From JACCTH01 sp050741915 (GTDB lineage: Bacteria; Actinomycetota; Acidimicrobiia; Spongiisociales; ZC4RG35), in contig JBOGEX010000001.1 of NCBI GenBank assembly GCA_050741915.1, positions 1 to 6,362 of the forward strand: a stretch of DNA of 6,362 nt, read 5' to 3'. Position 1 is the first letter of the stretch. Each line of letters opens with the position of its first letter. Below the pieces are notes generated by a model. It saw only the letters and a program-made list of their open reading frames with translations, searched no databases and had not been told where the DNA came from. Shown one piece after another: positions 1-5,551 of this stretch. The position numbers and the translations under genes were made by a program.

Positions 1-758
1 CCGACAACCTGTGCCCATCGAATCTTCTCTCGCGGTTTGGCGAGGAACTCGGTTTGGGTCACCATGTGCTTCAGGCCTATCTCGACGTCTCCAACCCCGA
101 TCAGTCGGCCTTAGCGACCGCCTCGGCATTGAGTTATTGGGCGTCCAATCGCATGGTGCAACTAGCCCGCACCAACCTCGGATGGCCCGCTGATCTGGGC
201 GGCACCGGGATGTGCCTCTCCGCCCAGGCCCTGGATCGGTCCGGCGGGTTTGGCGACACGCTGGTCGAGGACCAGGACCTCGGCGTTCGCTGCCACCTGG
301 CCGGTTTTCCAGTGCGCTGGCTGCACGATTTGCGCGTGGGAGACGAAAAGCCTGTGTCAGTCGACGTAGCGGTGCGCCAGCGGGCTCGGTGGCAGAGCGG
401 ACGTCGCCAGGTTGCCCGGCGATGGGCTTCGACGCTGTTGAAGAAAAGAAGGCCGAGCTCTTGGGACCTGGCCCTTCGTCTGATCCAACCCTCGCGGGCC
501 GGGATCGCTTTGTCGAGCGCCCTCCTGGCCATCGCCTCGGCACTAGGTGTTCCCCTTTGGCCCTGGCAGGTGTGGGCCACGATCGTCGCCCTCCAATTTC
601 TCGGCCCGCTCCCTTTCCTGATCCGTGATCGGGTACCGGCGCGCTACCTGGTCCGATATCCCCTATTGGTATTGCTCCCGCTGCTAAAAGGCGCGGCCCG
701 GTTTCGACGTAATCGCGGCTGGTATCACACCCCTCACGGCGCCGAACCCCCGTCTTGA
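1..758 (+). CDS. Family 2 glycosyltransferase, C-terminal part (5' end outside window)
   Basis: Open from the first base in frame 3, with 251 residues visible and a TGA stop at 756-758. The first visible residues, Asp-Asn, follow a codon ending in CC and look like the tail of a D-x-D-N metal/nucleotide-sugar motif, so the N-terminal nucleotide-binding part lies to the left. Further GT2 landmarks follow in order: a Gly-Gly-Thr-Gly stretch near residues 66-69, the acceptor-site E-D-Q-D at about 89-92, and the Q-R-A-R-W motif at about 126-130. After that come two or three hydrophobic segments (about 165-187, 190-207 and 214-230) and a basic tail, as in membrane-bound processive-type GT2 enzymes. 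The likely role is transfer of a sugar from an activated donor at the cytoplasmic face of the membrane, for cell-surface glycan. Donor and acceptor cannot be read from this part. The gene converges on the SLH gene, so it is probably not co-transcribed with the other genes here. The family call is firm; the specificity is unknown. Confidence 0.85.
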   Translation, partial: DNLCPSNLLSRFGEELGLGHHVLQAYLDVSNPDQSALATASALSYWASNRMVQLARTNLGWPADLGGTGMCLSAQALDRSGGFGDTLVEDQDLGVRCHLAGFPVRWLHDLRVGDEKPVSVDVAVRQRARWQSGRRQVARRWASTLLKKRRPSSWDLALRLIQPSRAGIALSSALLAIASALGVPLWPWQVWATIVALQFLGPLPFLIRDRVPARYLVRYPLLVLLPLLKGAARFRRNRGWYHTPHGAEPPS

Positions 759-774
759 AGCGGGTGCCCTCGTT

Positions 775-817
775 CTCTGGGCTGTAGACGTTGTAGGACA
801 ACCTCTAGAACCCAGGG
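775..817. terminator. Possible hairpins between two convergent genes
   Basis: The 66-base gap between the convergent stops (758 and 825) can form an inner stem GTTGT (790-794) with ACAAC (798-802) around a 3-base loop, and an outer stem CTGGG (777-781) with CCCAG (811-815). The position fits a bidirectional terminator. There is no T-run on either strand and the outer stem has a large internal loop, so this is only a weak candidate. Confidence 0.25.
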
Positions 818-824
818 TTCGCGG

Positions 825-2612
825 CTAGCCCAGGGCGCGGTGGAGAAAGGCCGCCATCTGGTCGCGGAGTACCTGGTCGAGCGGGCAGTAGGTGCCGGTT
901 CCGCAACCCATCGTGATCTTTGCCTGCGCCAGGGCGTTGATGTCCGCCTCGTGGGGCGAGCCTTGGTCGTCGATGAAGAAGTCGATCAGGGTACTCTCGG
1001 GCAGCTTCAAAGCCCTGACCAAAAACGAGGCCATCTCCTGTCGGGACACCGCCGCATTGGGGCAATACAGCCCCGGTCCGCAGCCTTTCGTGATCCCGGT
1101 GGCGGCGAGGGCGTTGATGTCGGCTTGGTGCGGCGAGCCATCATCATCGGTGAAAGCGTCTGTGGTGGCCGCCGGTAGATCGAGAGCTCGGACTAGGAAC
1201 GAGGCCATCTGCTGGCGGGTCACCGGGGCCGCGGGGCAGAAAAGCTCGGGGGCGCAGCCGAGGGTGATGCCTTCGGCGGCCAGCCACTCGATATCAGGCT
1301 CGAACGGGTTGCCGTCGTCGTCGGCGAACTGTCCCTTGGCCAGCTTGACGACGAAGCTGTCGGTCAGGGCATTGGTATCTCCGAGGACGAGGTTTGCCGC
1401 CGCCGAGGAGAACGTCACCACGGTCCCATCGTCGGAGATCGCCATCGGGACCGCTGCCTGGTTGGGCGGAGCCCCGTCGGTGCCCAGGGGTGCCTCAACG
1501 ACCTGAGCGGTTTCGCGGTCGACGATCCGGAACTTGGTCGAGCCCACCACGGAACCGACGTAGAAACGCAAGTCAGGAGAGAAGGTCGCCGGCCCAACAG
1601 TCGACCAATCGACGTTGTCTTCGAGAGGGGTCAAAGTCTCCGTTGCCACGTCGTATTTCTGGGGGATGGAGTCGGCTCCAGTTCGAACCAGCGCAGTCGC
1701 TCCCCCGGCGGCGACGGCGACGAACGAGGTCTTTTGGGGGTCGACGCCCATCACCTCATGCTCTTCCCCGCTGAGCAGGTTTCGCACCACCATCCGCTTG
1801 GTGGTGCGGTCCGCCGAGAGCACCCGGAAACCGACGACCGCATTGGCATCGGTGCCGGCGAGGACCAGGTCCTCCTGCCCGCTGCTCGTGCCGGCGCCCC
1901 CCGTTGGTTCGCTGCTGAGGAGGGTGGTAACTCCCGTCAGGCGGTCGCGAACATAGAGATCTGGTTGCCCGTCGTCGGAATCGCCCGAGACCAAGTTGGT
2001 CCCGCTTGACTGGAATGCCACCCAGCGAGCGTCGTCGGACATTGCCAACGGCTTTTCGGGGGAGAAGCGGTCGTCGCCGATCTTGTTGGATCCGTCGGGA
2101 GCGACGGTCAGGCGCTCGATCACACCCGTCGTCATGTCCCTCAAGAACACGTCCGCGGTCCGCTCGATATCAGCCGCATCGAAGACCCCTTCGCTCCAGA
2201 AGGCGACATAGCGTCCATCACCGGAGATGACGGGATTGCCGTGAGGCGCTTGAAGAAAGGCGCCAGCGGCGGTTGTCGACACCGTCATGAGCTGGCCGGT
2301 TTGGCGGTCGTAACGGAAGATGTCGGACCGCCGGTTCGTATCGCCCGACGCCAGGTTGGCGGCGTCTGACATGAAGACTACATAACGTCCGTCTCCGGAG
2401 ACAATTCCGCCCGAGCTGGGACCGTCCGCTTGTGCGCCCGCCTGCGATTGACTGACTCGAATCAGGCTGGCTTGGGCGGCGAAAGACGGGACGGCACCTA
2501 ACAGAATGGTGAGGAAAACAAGGAAGCAGGAAACCAATACCAGGGTTCGCTCCCGCTCCCGATCCACGCGACCGACTCTACCCGTTCGGGCCTGAGCCGG
2601 CCCACCGATCAC
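825..2612 (-). CDS. Secreted beta-propeller protein with three C-terminal SLH domains
   Basis: 595 residues with a GTG start. An N-terminal signal peptide is visible: a basic stretch ending near residue 22, a hydrophobic core at 24-41, and a likely cut after the Ser-Phe-Ala at 43-45. About seven PD40/TolB-like repeats follow (about 60-425), several with a Ser-(Gly/Asp)-Asp-(Gly/Ala)-Arg turn, enough for one seven-bladed propeller. Three SLH domains end the protein at about 429-486, 487-545 and 546-595, each with an F-x-D-D start, a G-C turn, a C-P pair and an (S/A)-F-L-x-R-A-L helix. The domains imply an exported protein anchored non-covalently to the cell wall, presenting the propeller as a binding module; no enzymatic residues are evident. 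The GTG overlaps the stop of the upstream kinase-like gene (GTGA) and has no clear Shine-Dalgarno site, pointing to translational coupling. An alternative GTG at 2567 (codon 16) would give a more ordinary signal peptide. The domain call is firm; the ligand is unknown. Confidence 0.88.
   Translation of the reverse strand: MIGGPAQARTGRVGRVDRERERTLVLVSCFLVFLTILLGAVPSFAAQASLIRVSQSQAGAQADGPSSGGIVSGDGRYVVFMSDAANLASGDTNRRSDIFRYDRQTGQLMTVSTTAAGAFLQAPHGNPVISGDGRYVAFWSEGVFDAADIERTADVFLRDMTTGVIERLTVAPDGSNKIGDDRFSPEKPLAMSDDARWVAFQSSGTNLVSGDSDDGQPDLYVRDRLTGVTTLLSSEPTGGAGTSSGQEDLVLAGTDANAVVGFRVLSADRTTKRMVVRNLLSGEEHEVMGVDPQKTSFVAVAAGGATALVRTGADSIPQKYDVATETLTPLEDNVDWSTVGPATFSPDLRFYVGSVVGSTKFRIVDRETAQVVEAPLGTDGAPPNQAAVPMAISDDGTVVTFSSAAANLVLGDTNALTDSFVVKLAKGQFADDDGNPFEPDIEWLAAEGITLGCAPELFCPAAPVTRQQMASFLVRALDLPAATTDAFTDDDGSPHQADINALAATGITKGCGPGLYCPNAAVSRQEMASFLVRALKLPESTLIDFFIDDQGSPHEADINALAQAKITMGCGTGTYCPLDQVLRDQMAAFLHRALG
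931..1139 (-). repeat. Direct repeat inside the SLH-coding region
   Basis: The 32 bases at 931-962 match 1108-1139 at 28 of 32 positions, 177 bases (59 codons) apart. They encode the Ser-Pro-His-x-Ala-Asp-Ile-Asn-Ala-Leu-Ala segment of SLH domains 3 and 2. The first SLH domain is more diverged here (Pro-Phe-Glu-Pro-Asp-Ile-Glu-Trp). This fits a tandem domain duplication in which the last two domains are the most recent pair. Confidence 0.6.
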
Positions 2613-3394
2613 ATAGGTAGAGCGACCAATCGTTGCCAGAGCAGTCGAGCGGCGCCGACGGGCTCCTCATAGGAAAGGCGCCAGGCCTGGGCGCGTTCCG
2701 CCACCCAGCATGCGAGACGGTATGACTCCTCGGGCTTTCGGTAATGATTGAAGGCGTGACCGAGCAGAGCGGTCACGGTTTCGCCCGACGGCCGGGAAGT
2801 TATCTCCGGTGCGCCGTGCCGTCGTTCGAGCACCACTACATGTCGCAGGGCGCCCTCGCCGGGGCCATGCTGTGCCCCCAACTCCTCGGCAGTCATTGCC
2901 ATCTCGCCCTTTCCAGGGGATGCCTCGATGCCAAGCAACCGGCGACTGTCCGTCGACAACGAGAGCGGTTTTGGATAGGGGATCACTTCGCCCCGGGGAG
3001 AGAGGATCAGCGCCTCGTCAGACCAGTAGTCGAAACCAGCCCGCAGGCAGGCGGCGGTGAGGGTGGACTTCCCTGCCCCCGATGGGGAAGGAAAGGCCAC
3101 CACCACCCTGCCTCGTCCGACCACTCCGGCATGGATCGCAAGCTGGTCCAGCCCCAGCACTGCCGCCCGATTGATCTCGACCAGGGCCCGGTTGATAACT
3201 TCTCGAAGAGTGCCGTCGGTAGGAAGCTCTCCACCGTCTTTGAGAAGGATCAGTCGATCGCCCGGTCCGTTGCGGACCTCGAGGCGGATTGCTGTCCCTA
3301 CGGGTGGTGAGGTCTTCGCAAATGGCCGCCAGAGCCGCTCGAATTGAGGACCCCATCCCTCCTCGGCCGTGACCTCCACCGAGGTGCCTAACAC
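2609..3394 (-). CDS. HPr kinase-like P-loop protein (HprK-related)
   Basis: 261 residues from the GTG at 3394, the longest usual start. Key features are I-H-A-G-V-V at 87-92, a Walker A P-loop S-P-S-G-A-G-K-S-T at 103-111, and a W-S-D-E motif at 124-127 where HPr kinases carry their conserved Asp. The length and the Lys-Pro-Leu-Ser-Leu stretch (142-146) are typical of HprK-related proteins found beside PqqD and NTP_transf_5 genes. The family binds ATP and some members phosphorylate proteins or peptides; in the paeninodin lasso cluster a homologue phosphorylates the precursor peptide. The substrate here is unknown. The gene lies just after a PqqD-like gene and overlaps the SLH gene by 4 bases (GTGA), so the three probably form one operon. 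The true start is probably CTG at 3418: it overlaps the PqqD stop (CTGA), has an AAGGAGG site nine bases upstream, and restores the start of the first beta-strand (His-His-Phe-Leu-Val-Leu-Gly). The GTG has no such site. The fold call is firm; the reaction is inferred. Confidence 0.85.
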   Translation of the reverse strand: MLGTSVEVTAEEGWGPQFERLWRPFAKTSPPVGTAIRLEVRNGPGDRLILLKDGGELPTDGTLREVINRALVEINRAAVLGLDQLAIHAGVVGRGRVVVAFPSPSGAGKSTLTAACLRAGFDYWSDEALILSPRGEVIPYPKPLSLSTDSRRLLGIEASPGKGEMAMTAEELGAQHGPGEGALRHVVVLERRHGAPEITSRPSGETVTALLGHAFNHYRKPEESYRLACWVAERAQAWRLSYEEPVGAARLLWQRLVALPM

Positions 3395-3414
3395 GAGAAA
3401 GTGATGGGTCGCGG

Positions 3415-3717
3415 TCAGACCGGCGCCCCTCCTTGTTGGTGAGTGCTAAGCAGGAAACCCTGGGCAACAAGACCCTCGACCACACCGGCGACTTCGTCGG
3501 CGATATCGATGTGACGGACCCCGTAGGCCCCGGCGAGCGCCGCCACAATCTCCTCCAGGGTCTGCCCGCCATCGCAAAGGCGCCAGACGTCGCTGGCGGT
3601 TGAGTTGAGCACCGCCACGGTCTCCGACATCGGGTGATAGAGGCTGATGTCGTCTCCGATCTCAGTCTCGAGCACCCCCGCGGCGCGGGGGCCGATGCGG
3701 CGACCGCTCATCGCCAA
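3415..3717 (-). CDS. PqqD-like peptide-binding protein (first copy)
   Basis: 100 residues from a TTG at 3717; an ATG two codons in (3711) is at least as likely a start. The PqqD hallmarks are all present: G-V-L near 14-16, a Leu-Tyr-His-Pro strand at 26-29, the V-L-N-S-T-A-S-D-V-W motif at 36-45, a C-D-G-G-Q-T turn at 48-53 leading into the E-E-I-V helix, and an ending L-V-A-Q-G-F-L-L. PqqD folds as a winged-helix RiPP recognition element that binds leader peptides and hands them to a modifying enzyme. Stand-alone PqqD-like proteins beside HprK-like genes are common in Actinomycetota, but their partner is often unknown. This one is first in the minus-strand operon, and its 3' end carries the ribosome site of the kinase-like gene. 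It is related to the second PqqD-like gene at 4451 along its whole domain. The family call is firm; the bound peptide is unknown. Confidence 0.86.
   Translation of the reverse strand: MAMSGRRIGPRAAGVLETEIGDDISLYHPMSETVAVLNSTASDVWRLCDGGQTLEEIVAALAGAYGVRHIDIADEVAGVVEGLVAQGFLLSTHQQGGAPV
3428..3434 (-). promoter_or_regulatory. Strong Shine-Dalgarno site for the HprK-like gene, pointing to a CTG start
   Basis: On the minus strand 3434-3428 reads AAGGAGG, inside the last codons of the upstream PqqD-like gene. Nine bases separate it from a CTG at 3418-3416, whose last two bases begin the PqqD TGA stop. The nearest GTG is 33 bases away, too far for this site. This spacing favours the CTG as the start of the HprK-like protein. 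Confidence 0.55.
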
Positions 3718-3719
3718 AA

Positions 3720-3725
3720 AGTATA
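3720..3725 (-). promoter_or_regulatory. Candidate -10 box for the minus-strand operon, nearly leaderless
   Basis: The minus strand at 3725-3720 reads TATACT, matching five of six bases of the TATAAT consensus. Counting from it, transcription would begin around 3713, two bases before the ATG at 3711, giving an almost leaderless message. This would explain why no Shine-Dalgarno site is seen close to that ATG. No good -35 box is visible 16-18 bases upstream. A small inverted repeat (TGGG 3726-3729, CCCA 3733-3736) sits directly upstream and could be an operator. Confidence 0.35.
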
Positions 3726-3752
3726 TGGGTCTCCCACCCCGCTCCTGATCAC

Positions 3753-3781
3753 TTCACCGGGGCCTTCCTTTCAGCTAGTAT
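3753..3781 (+). promoter_or_regulatory. Candidate promoter for the plus-strand operon
   Basis: TTCACC at 3753-3758 and TAGTAT at 3776-3781 each match four of six consensus bases of a housekeeping promoter and are separated by the ideal 17 bases. Transcription would start near 3788, leaving a leader of about 44 bases before the ATG at 3832. With the opposite-strand -10 box at 3720-3725 this makes a divergent promoter region of roughly 110 bases. Nothing else recognisable is seen in it. Confidence 0.35.
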
Positions 3782-3818
3782 CGAGTGTGTACTGGGGGCC
3801 GGCATCAGTAGAGGGCAC

Positions 3819-3826
3819 AGGGAGGT
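3819..3826 (+). promoter_or_regulatory. Ribosome binding site fixing the start at 3832
   Basis: AGGGAGGT ends five bases before the ATG at 3832. It is the strongest ribosome site on the plus strand and shows that the secreted Cys-rich protein starts here, not at in-frame codons further left that would run through the divergent promoter and into the opposite gene. Confidence 0.75.
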
Positions 3827-3831
3827 CGTCT

Positions 3832-4431
3832 ATGCAGGGCAATGGTCCAAAGGATCCTGTTCAGGCATCGGTCGGGGAGCCGAGCGGCCTTACCAGGCGA
3901 GAAGCGTTGCGTAAGGGGGTGTCCTTCAGCGGGCTGGTTTGGGCTCCACCCGTCCTCACCTCGATCCAGCTCGCTCCCGGCACGGCCCAGGACACCAGTC
4001 CTCCTCCCAGCACTACCACCACGTCAACCAGCACGACTACGTCAACCAGCACGACTACGACCACCATGCCTCCTACCACAACGACCACCATCCCGGTAGG
4101 GGACATCTCATTCATCGGCATGCAGGTGAGCTGTAGCGAGGGCATGGTGGCGATGGGCTACACCATCAAGTACGAGGGTTGCGAGAATGGCGATTGCTTC
4201 GAGAGCGAACCAGGAAAGTTTCCCAACTGTGACGGATTCATGGTTTCTGGGACCAAAGCCGACGGCGACGACCTGGGTTTTACGGTGACGGGCCCCGATG
4301 GCTCGGGCTGTGTGACCGTACACGTTCCGGCCGGATGCACTGTGCTTGCCTCCGTAGTCAAGACCGGTCAGTGCTGCGAGCCGGGAACAGCCGGTACCGG
4401 AGATCTGAACTTCTGCCCTCCGACCTGCTGA
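3832..4431 (+). CDS. Secreted Thr-linker, Cys-rich protein with Tat-like signal
   Basis: 199 residues; start chosen on the AGGGAGGT site. The N-terminus carries T-R-R-E-A-L-R-K-G at 21-29 followed by a modest hydrophobic stretch (about 30-47) and an Ala-rich end (Ala-Pro-Gly-Thr-Ala-Gln, 48-53). This resembles a twin-arginine export signal, although its hydrophobic core is short and contains Trp-Ala-Pro-Pro. A linker at about 55-88, mostly Thr with Ser and Pro, looks like a mucin-type spacer that could be glycosylated. The C-terminal domain (about 91-199) has ten cysteines, at 101, 117, 122, 133, 160, 169, 181, 182, 195 and 199, so a disulfide-bonded fold outside the cell is likely. I do not recognise the domain. 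There is no LPxTG sortase signal. It heads the operon and has by far the best ribosome site there, as expected of a product made in larger amounts than the genes behind it. It may be the substrate of the PqqD/kinase proteins, but that is inference. Coding status is firm; function is unknown. Confidence 0.8.
   Translation: MQGNGPKDPVQASVGEPSGLTRREALRKGVSFSGLVWAPPVLTSIQLAPGTAQDTSPPPSTTTTSTSTTTSTSTTTTTMPPTTTTTIPVGDISFIGMQVSCSEGMVAMGYTIKYEGCENGDCFESEPGKFPNCDGFMVSGTKADGDDLGFTVTGPDGSGCVTVHVPAGCTVLASVVKTGQCCEPGTAGTGDLNFCPPTC
4021..4056 (+). repeat. Two perfect 18-base tandem units in the Thr-rich linker
   Basis: The unit at 4021-4038 is repeated exactly at 4039-4056, and the next copy breaks off after four bases. 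Each unit encodes Thr-Ser-Thr-Ser-Thr-Thr. The perfect identity points to recent slippage and suggests that linker length varies between strains. The surrounding bases (4010-4095) are also A/C-rich and low in complexity. Confidence 0.85.
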
Positions 4432-4443
4432 GGCAGGATCAGC
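4427..4443 (+). other. Small hairpin over the stop of the secreted-protein gene
   Basis: GCTGA (4427-4431, including the TGA stop) can pair with TCAGC (4439-4443) around a seven-base loop that contains AGGA, the only ribosome-site-like bases before the next gene. The stem is only five pairs and no T-run follows, so it is not a convincing terminator. It might damp translation of the downstream PqqD-like gene relative to the secreted protein. Confidence 0.25.
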
Positions 4444-4450
4444 TAACGGA

Positions 4451-4783
4451 ATGGGGGGCCGGGTGAATCGCCGGCCCGATTTAGATCATTGGGAAGTCGA
4501 CGGGGAGTCGCTTCTCTACGACCCTGCTACCGGCCGCGCCCACTGGCTCAACGGGACCGCCACCTCGGTATGGGAGTTGATTGATGGCTCCACGTCGCTC
4601 GAGGAGATCGCCCGACTGGTCAGCGCCGCTTACGATATCGAACTCGACCAGGCTCGATTGGGGGTTGATACAGTTGTTGCCGGACTCGAAGCTCAGAAAC
4701 TATTGGGTCCCCCCCGGCAACCGGCGGTACTCTCGGAAGCGCCTCCCTGCCCTCGGTTCCTGGCGGTGCCGCCCAACCAGTGA
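4451..4783 (+). CDS. PqqD-like peptide-binding protein (second copy)
   Basis: 110 residues from the ATG at 4451; a GTG at 4463 with a G-rich run before it is an alternative start. The PqqD pattern is clear: L-L-Y-D-P at 21-25, the W-L-N-G-T-A-T-S-V-W motif at 32-41, the D-G-S-T-S turn at 45-49 with an E-E-I-A helix, and the final V-V-A-G-L-E-A-Q helix near 75-82. It aligns with the first copy at 3415-3717 without large gaps but differs at many positions, so the duplication is old. Beyond the domain it has a Pro-rich tail of about 25 residues (86-110) that the first copy lacks; I cannot assign it. The expected role is binding a peptide segment, probably a leader or tail, for a partner enzyme. 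The gene follows the secreted Cys-rich protein by 19 bases and abuts the next gene with no gap (TGA then ATG), so it belongs to the same operon. The family call is firm; the partner is inferred. Confidence 0.83.
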   Translation: MGGRVNRRPDLDHWEVDGESLLYDPATGRAHWLNGTATSVWELIDGSTSLEEIARLVSAAYDIELDQARLGVDTVVAGLEAQKLLGPPRQPAVLSEAPPCPRFLAVPPNQ

Positions 4784-5551
4784 ATGGCGCGGCTTGATCG
4801 CCTAGGTTGGGCGATACAAAACACGTACGAGGTTGGTCCGTTCCTGCTCGGGGTGCGGGTGTCGGACCCCGAGCTCGGCGAGGCATTGGCGCAATCGCTT
4901 TCCGCCCACCTGGTCCCGGACGTGATCGCTCCGGCCAACTATTCGCTTCTCGTACCCGACGGAGGGGTTGGGGTGCTGTACCAGGGCTACCAATCGATGA
5001 CCAGAACCCGCGACCCGAGCCGCCTGATCCGGGCATTTCTTGCCCATCTCGGGTCCCATCAGAAGACTGCCGTTGGCCTTGCAATCGGGATGGGTGTCGT
5101 GCAGTCGAGAGATCGAGCCGTCTTGGCGCCCCGCTCGATCTCCAACCTGCCCCATCGTCTGGTGATGGAGCTAAACGAGAGGGAGCTCCAACTCCTCGAT
5201 CGGCCCTGGGTTGACGTTGATCCCGAGCGGGGAACCATGCAGATCTCAGAATCTCCCCTGGAGATGGATCCGTTTCCGTTGCAGGCTTGGATCGGTCCTG
5301 ATGCCGACCTTGCTCCGGTTCAACCCGGCGATTATCCGCTGGCAGGAATAGTGCTCGATGATCCCGCCTTGGCTCCCTCGCCCTCGAGCCTTTACTGGGT
5401 CGTTCGTCTACTTCGTCGAACCGCCAACCTACCCAAATACGGAGCGCGGCAAGGGATCGATGCAGTGTTGGGCCTGCTGAGTCGGGTGCCAGTGCATCTG
5501 GTGGCCGGAGGAGTTCGAGAGCAGGCCGCCGCCGTCATCGGCGCTTTTTGA
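4784..5551 (+). CDS. HPr kinase-like protein with degenerate P-loop (likely pseudokinase)
   Basis: 255 residues, ATG directly after the preceding stop. I relate it to the HprK-like protein at 2609-3394 by colinear patterns rather than by intact motifs. Ile-Gly-Met-Gly-Val-Val (101-106) matches Ile-His-Ala-Gly-Val-Val of the other protein. The stretch 112-150 then has the same 39-residue length up to a shared Arg-Gly. The C-terminal hydrophobic strand (Gly-Ile-Val-Leu-Asp-Asp, 188-193) and the helix near 237-255 also line up. Where the other protein has its Walker A, this one has R-S-I-S-N-L-P-H-R at 117-125, with no Gly-Lys-Ser/Thr, so ATP binding in the usual way is unlikely. An Asp at 139 sits near the conserved family Asp. 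The N-terminal part (Ala-Pro-Ala-Asn-Tyr-Ser-Leu-Leu, 49-56) looks well structured. The frame is intact, so this is a maintained gene and not a decaying one. It may be a scaffold, regulator or partner of the active copy. The homology is inferred by eye. Confidence 0.72.
   Translation: MARLDRLGWAIQNTYEVGPFLLGVRVSDPELGEALAQSLSAHLVPDVIAPANYSLLVPDGGVGVLYQGYQSMTRTRDPSRLIRAFLAHLGSHQKTAVGLAIGMGVVQSRDRAVLAPRSISNLPHRLVMELNERELQLLDRPWVDVDPERGTMQISESPLEMDPFPLQAWIGPDADLAPVQPGDYPLAGIVLDDPALAPSPSSLYWVVRLLRRTANLPKYGARQGIDAVLGLLSRVPVHLVAGGVREQAAAVIGAF

Noticed and set aside
892..1506. Long plus-strand open frames opposite the SLH gene (also 1394-1774 and 1615-1956)
   Set aside because: They mirror a well-supported gene on the minus strand, have no recognisable domain and no ribosome site; long antisense frames are expected at this GC content.
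2520..2535. Lipoprotein signal (Leu-Val-Ser-Cys) at residues 26-29 of the propeller-SLH protein
   Set aside because: The Cys lies at the start of the hydrophobic core with about 12 more hydrophobic residues after it; a standard signal peptide cut near residue 45 fits better.
2744..3572. Open frames on both strands overlapping the HprK-like gene (2744-3310 plus, 3018-3572 minus)
   Set aside because: They show biased Arg/Pro/Ser composition and no motifs, while the HprK-like frame has a clear P-loop.
3634..3831. Longer start for the secreted Cys-rich protein
   Set aside because: It would cover the divergent promoter and the opposite PqqD gene, would hide the export signal in the interior, and ignores the strong ribosome site before 3832.
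3718..3831. Short RiPP precursor gene in the divergent gap
   Set aside because: I found no short frame with a ribosome site and leader-core look here or at 759-824; the only good ribosome site serves the ATG at 3832.
4021..4060. CRISPR-like repeats
   Set aside because: Units are directly tandem with no spacers and encode a Thr/Ser linker in frame.
4391..4400. Ten-base perfect palindrome CCGGTACCGG
   Set aside because: It lies within codons of the secreted protein, has no spacing to any promoter, and short GC palindromes are common in such DNA.
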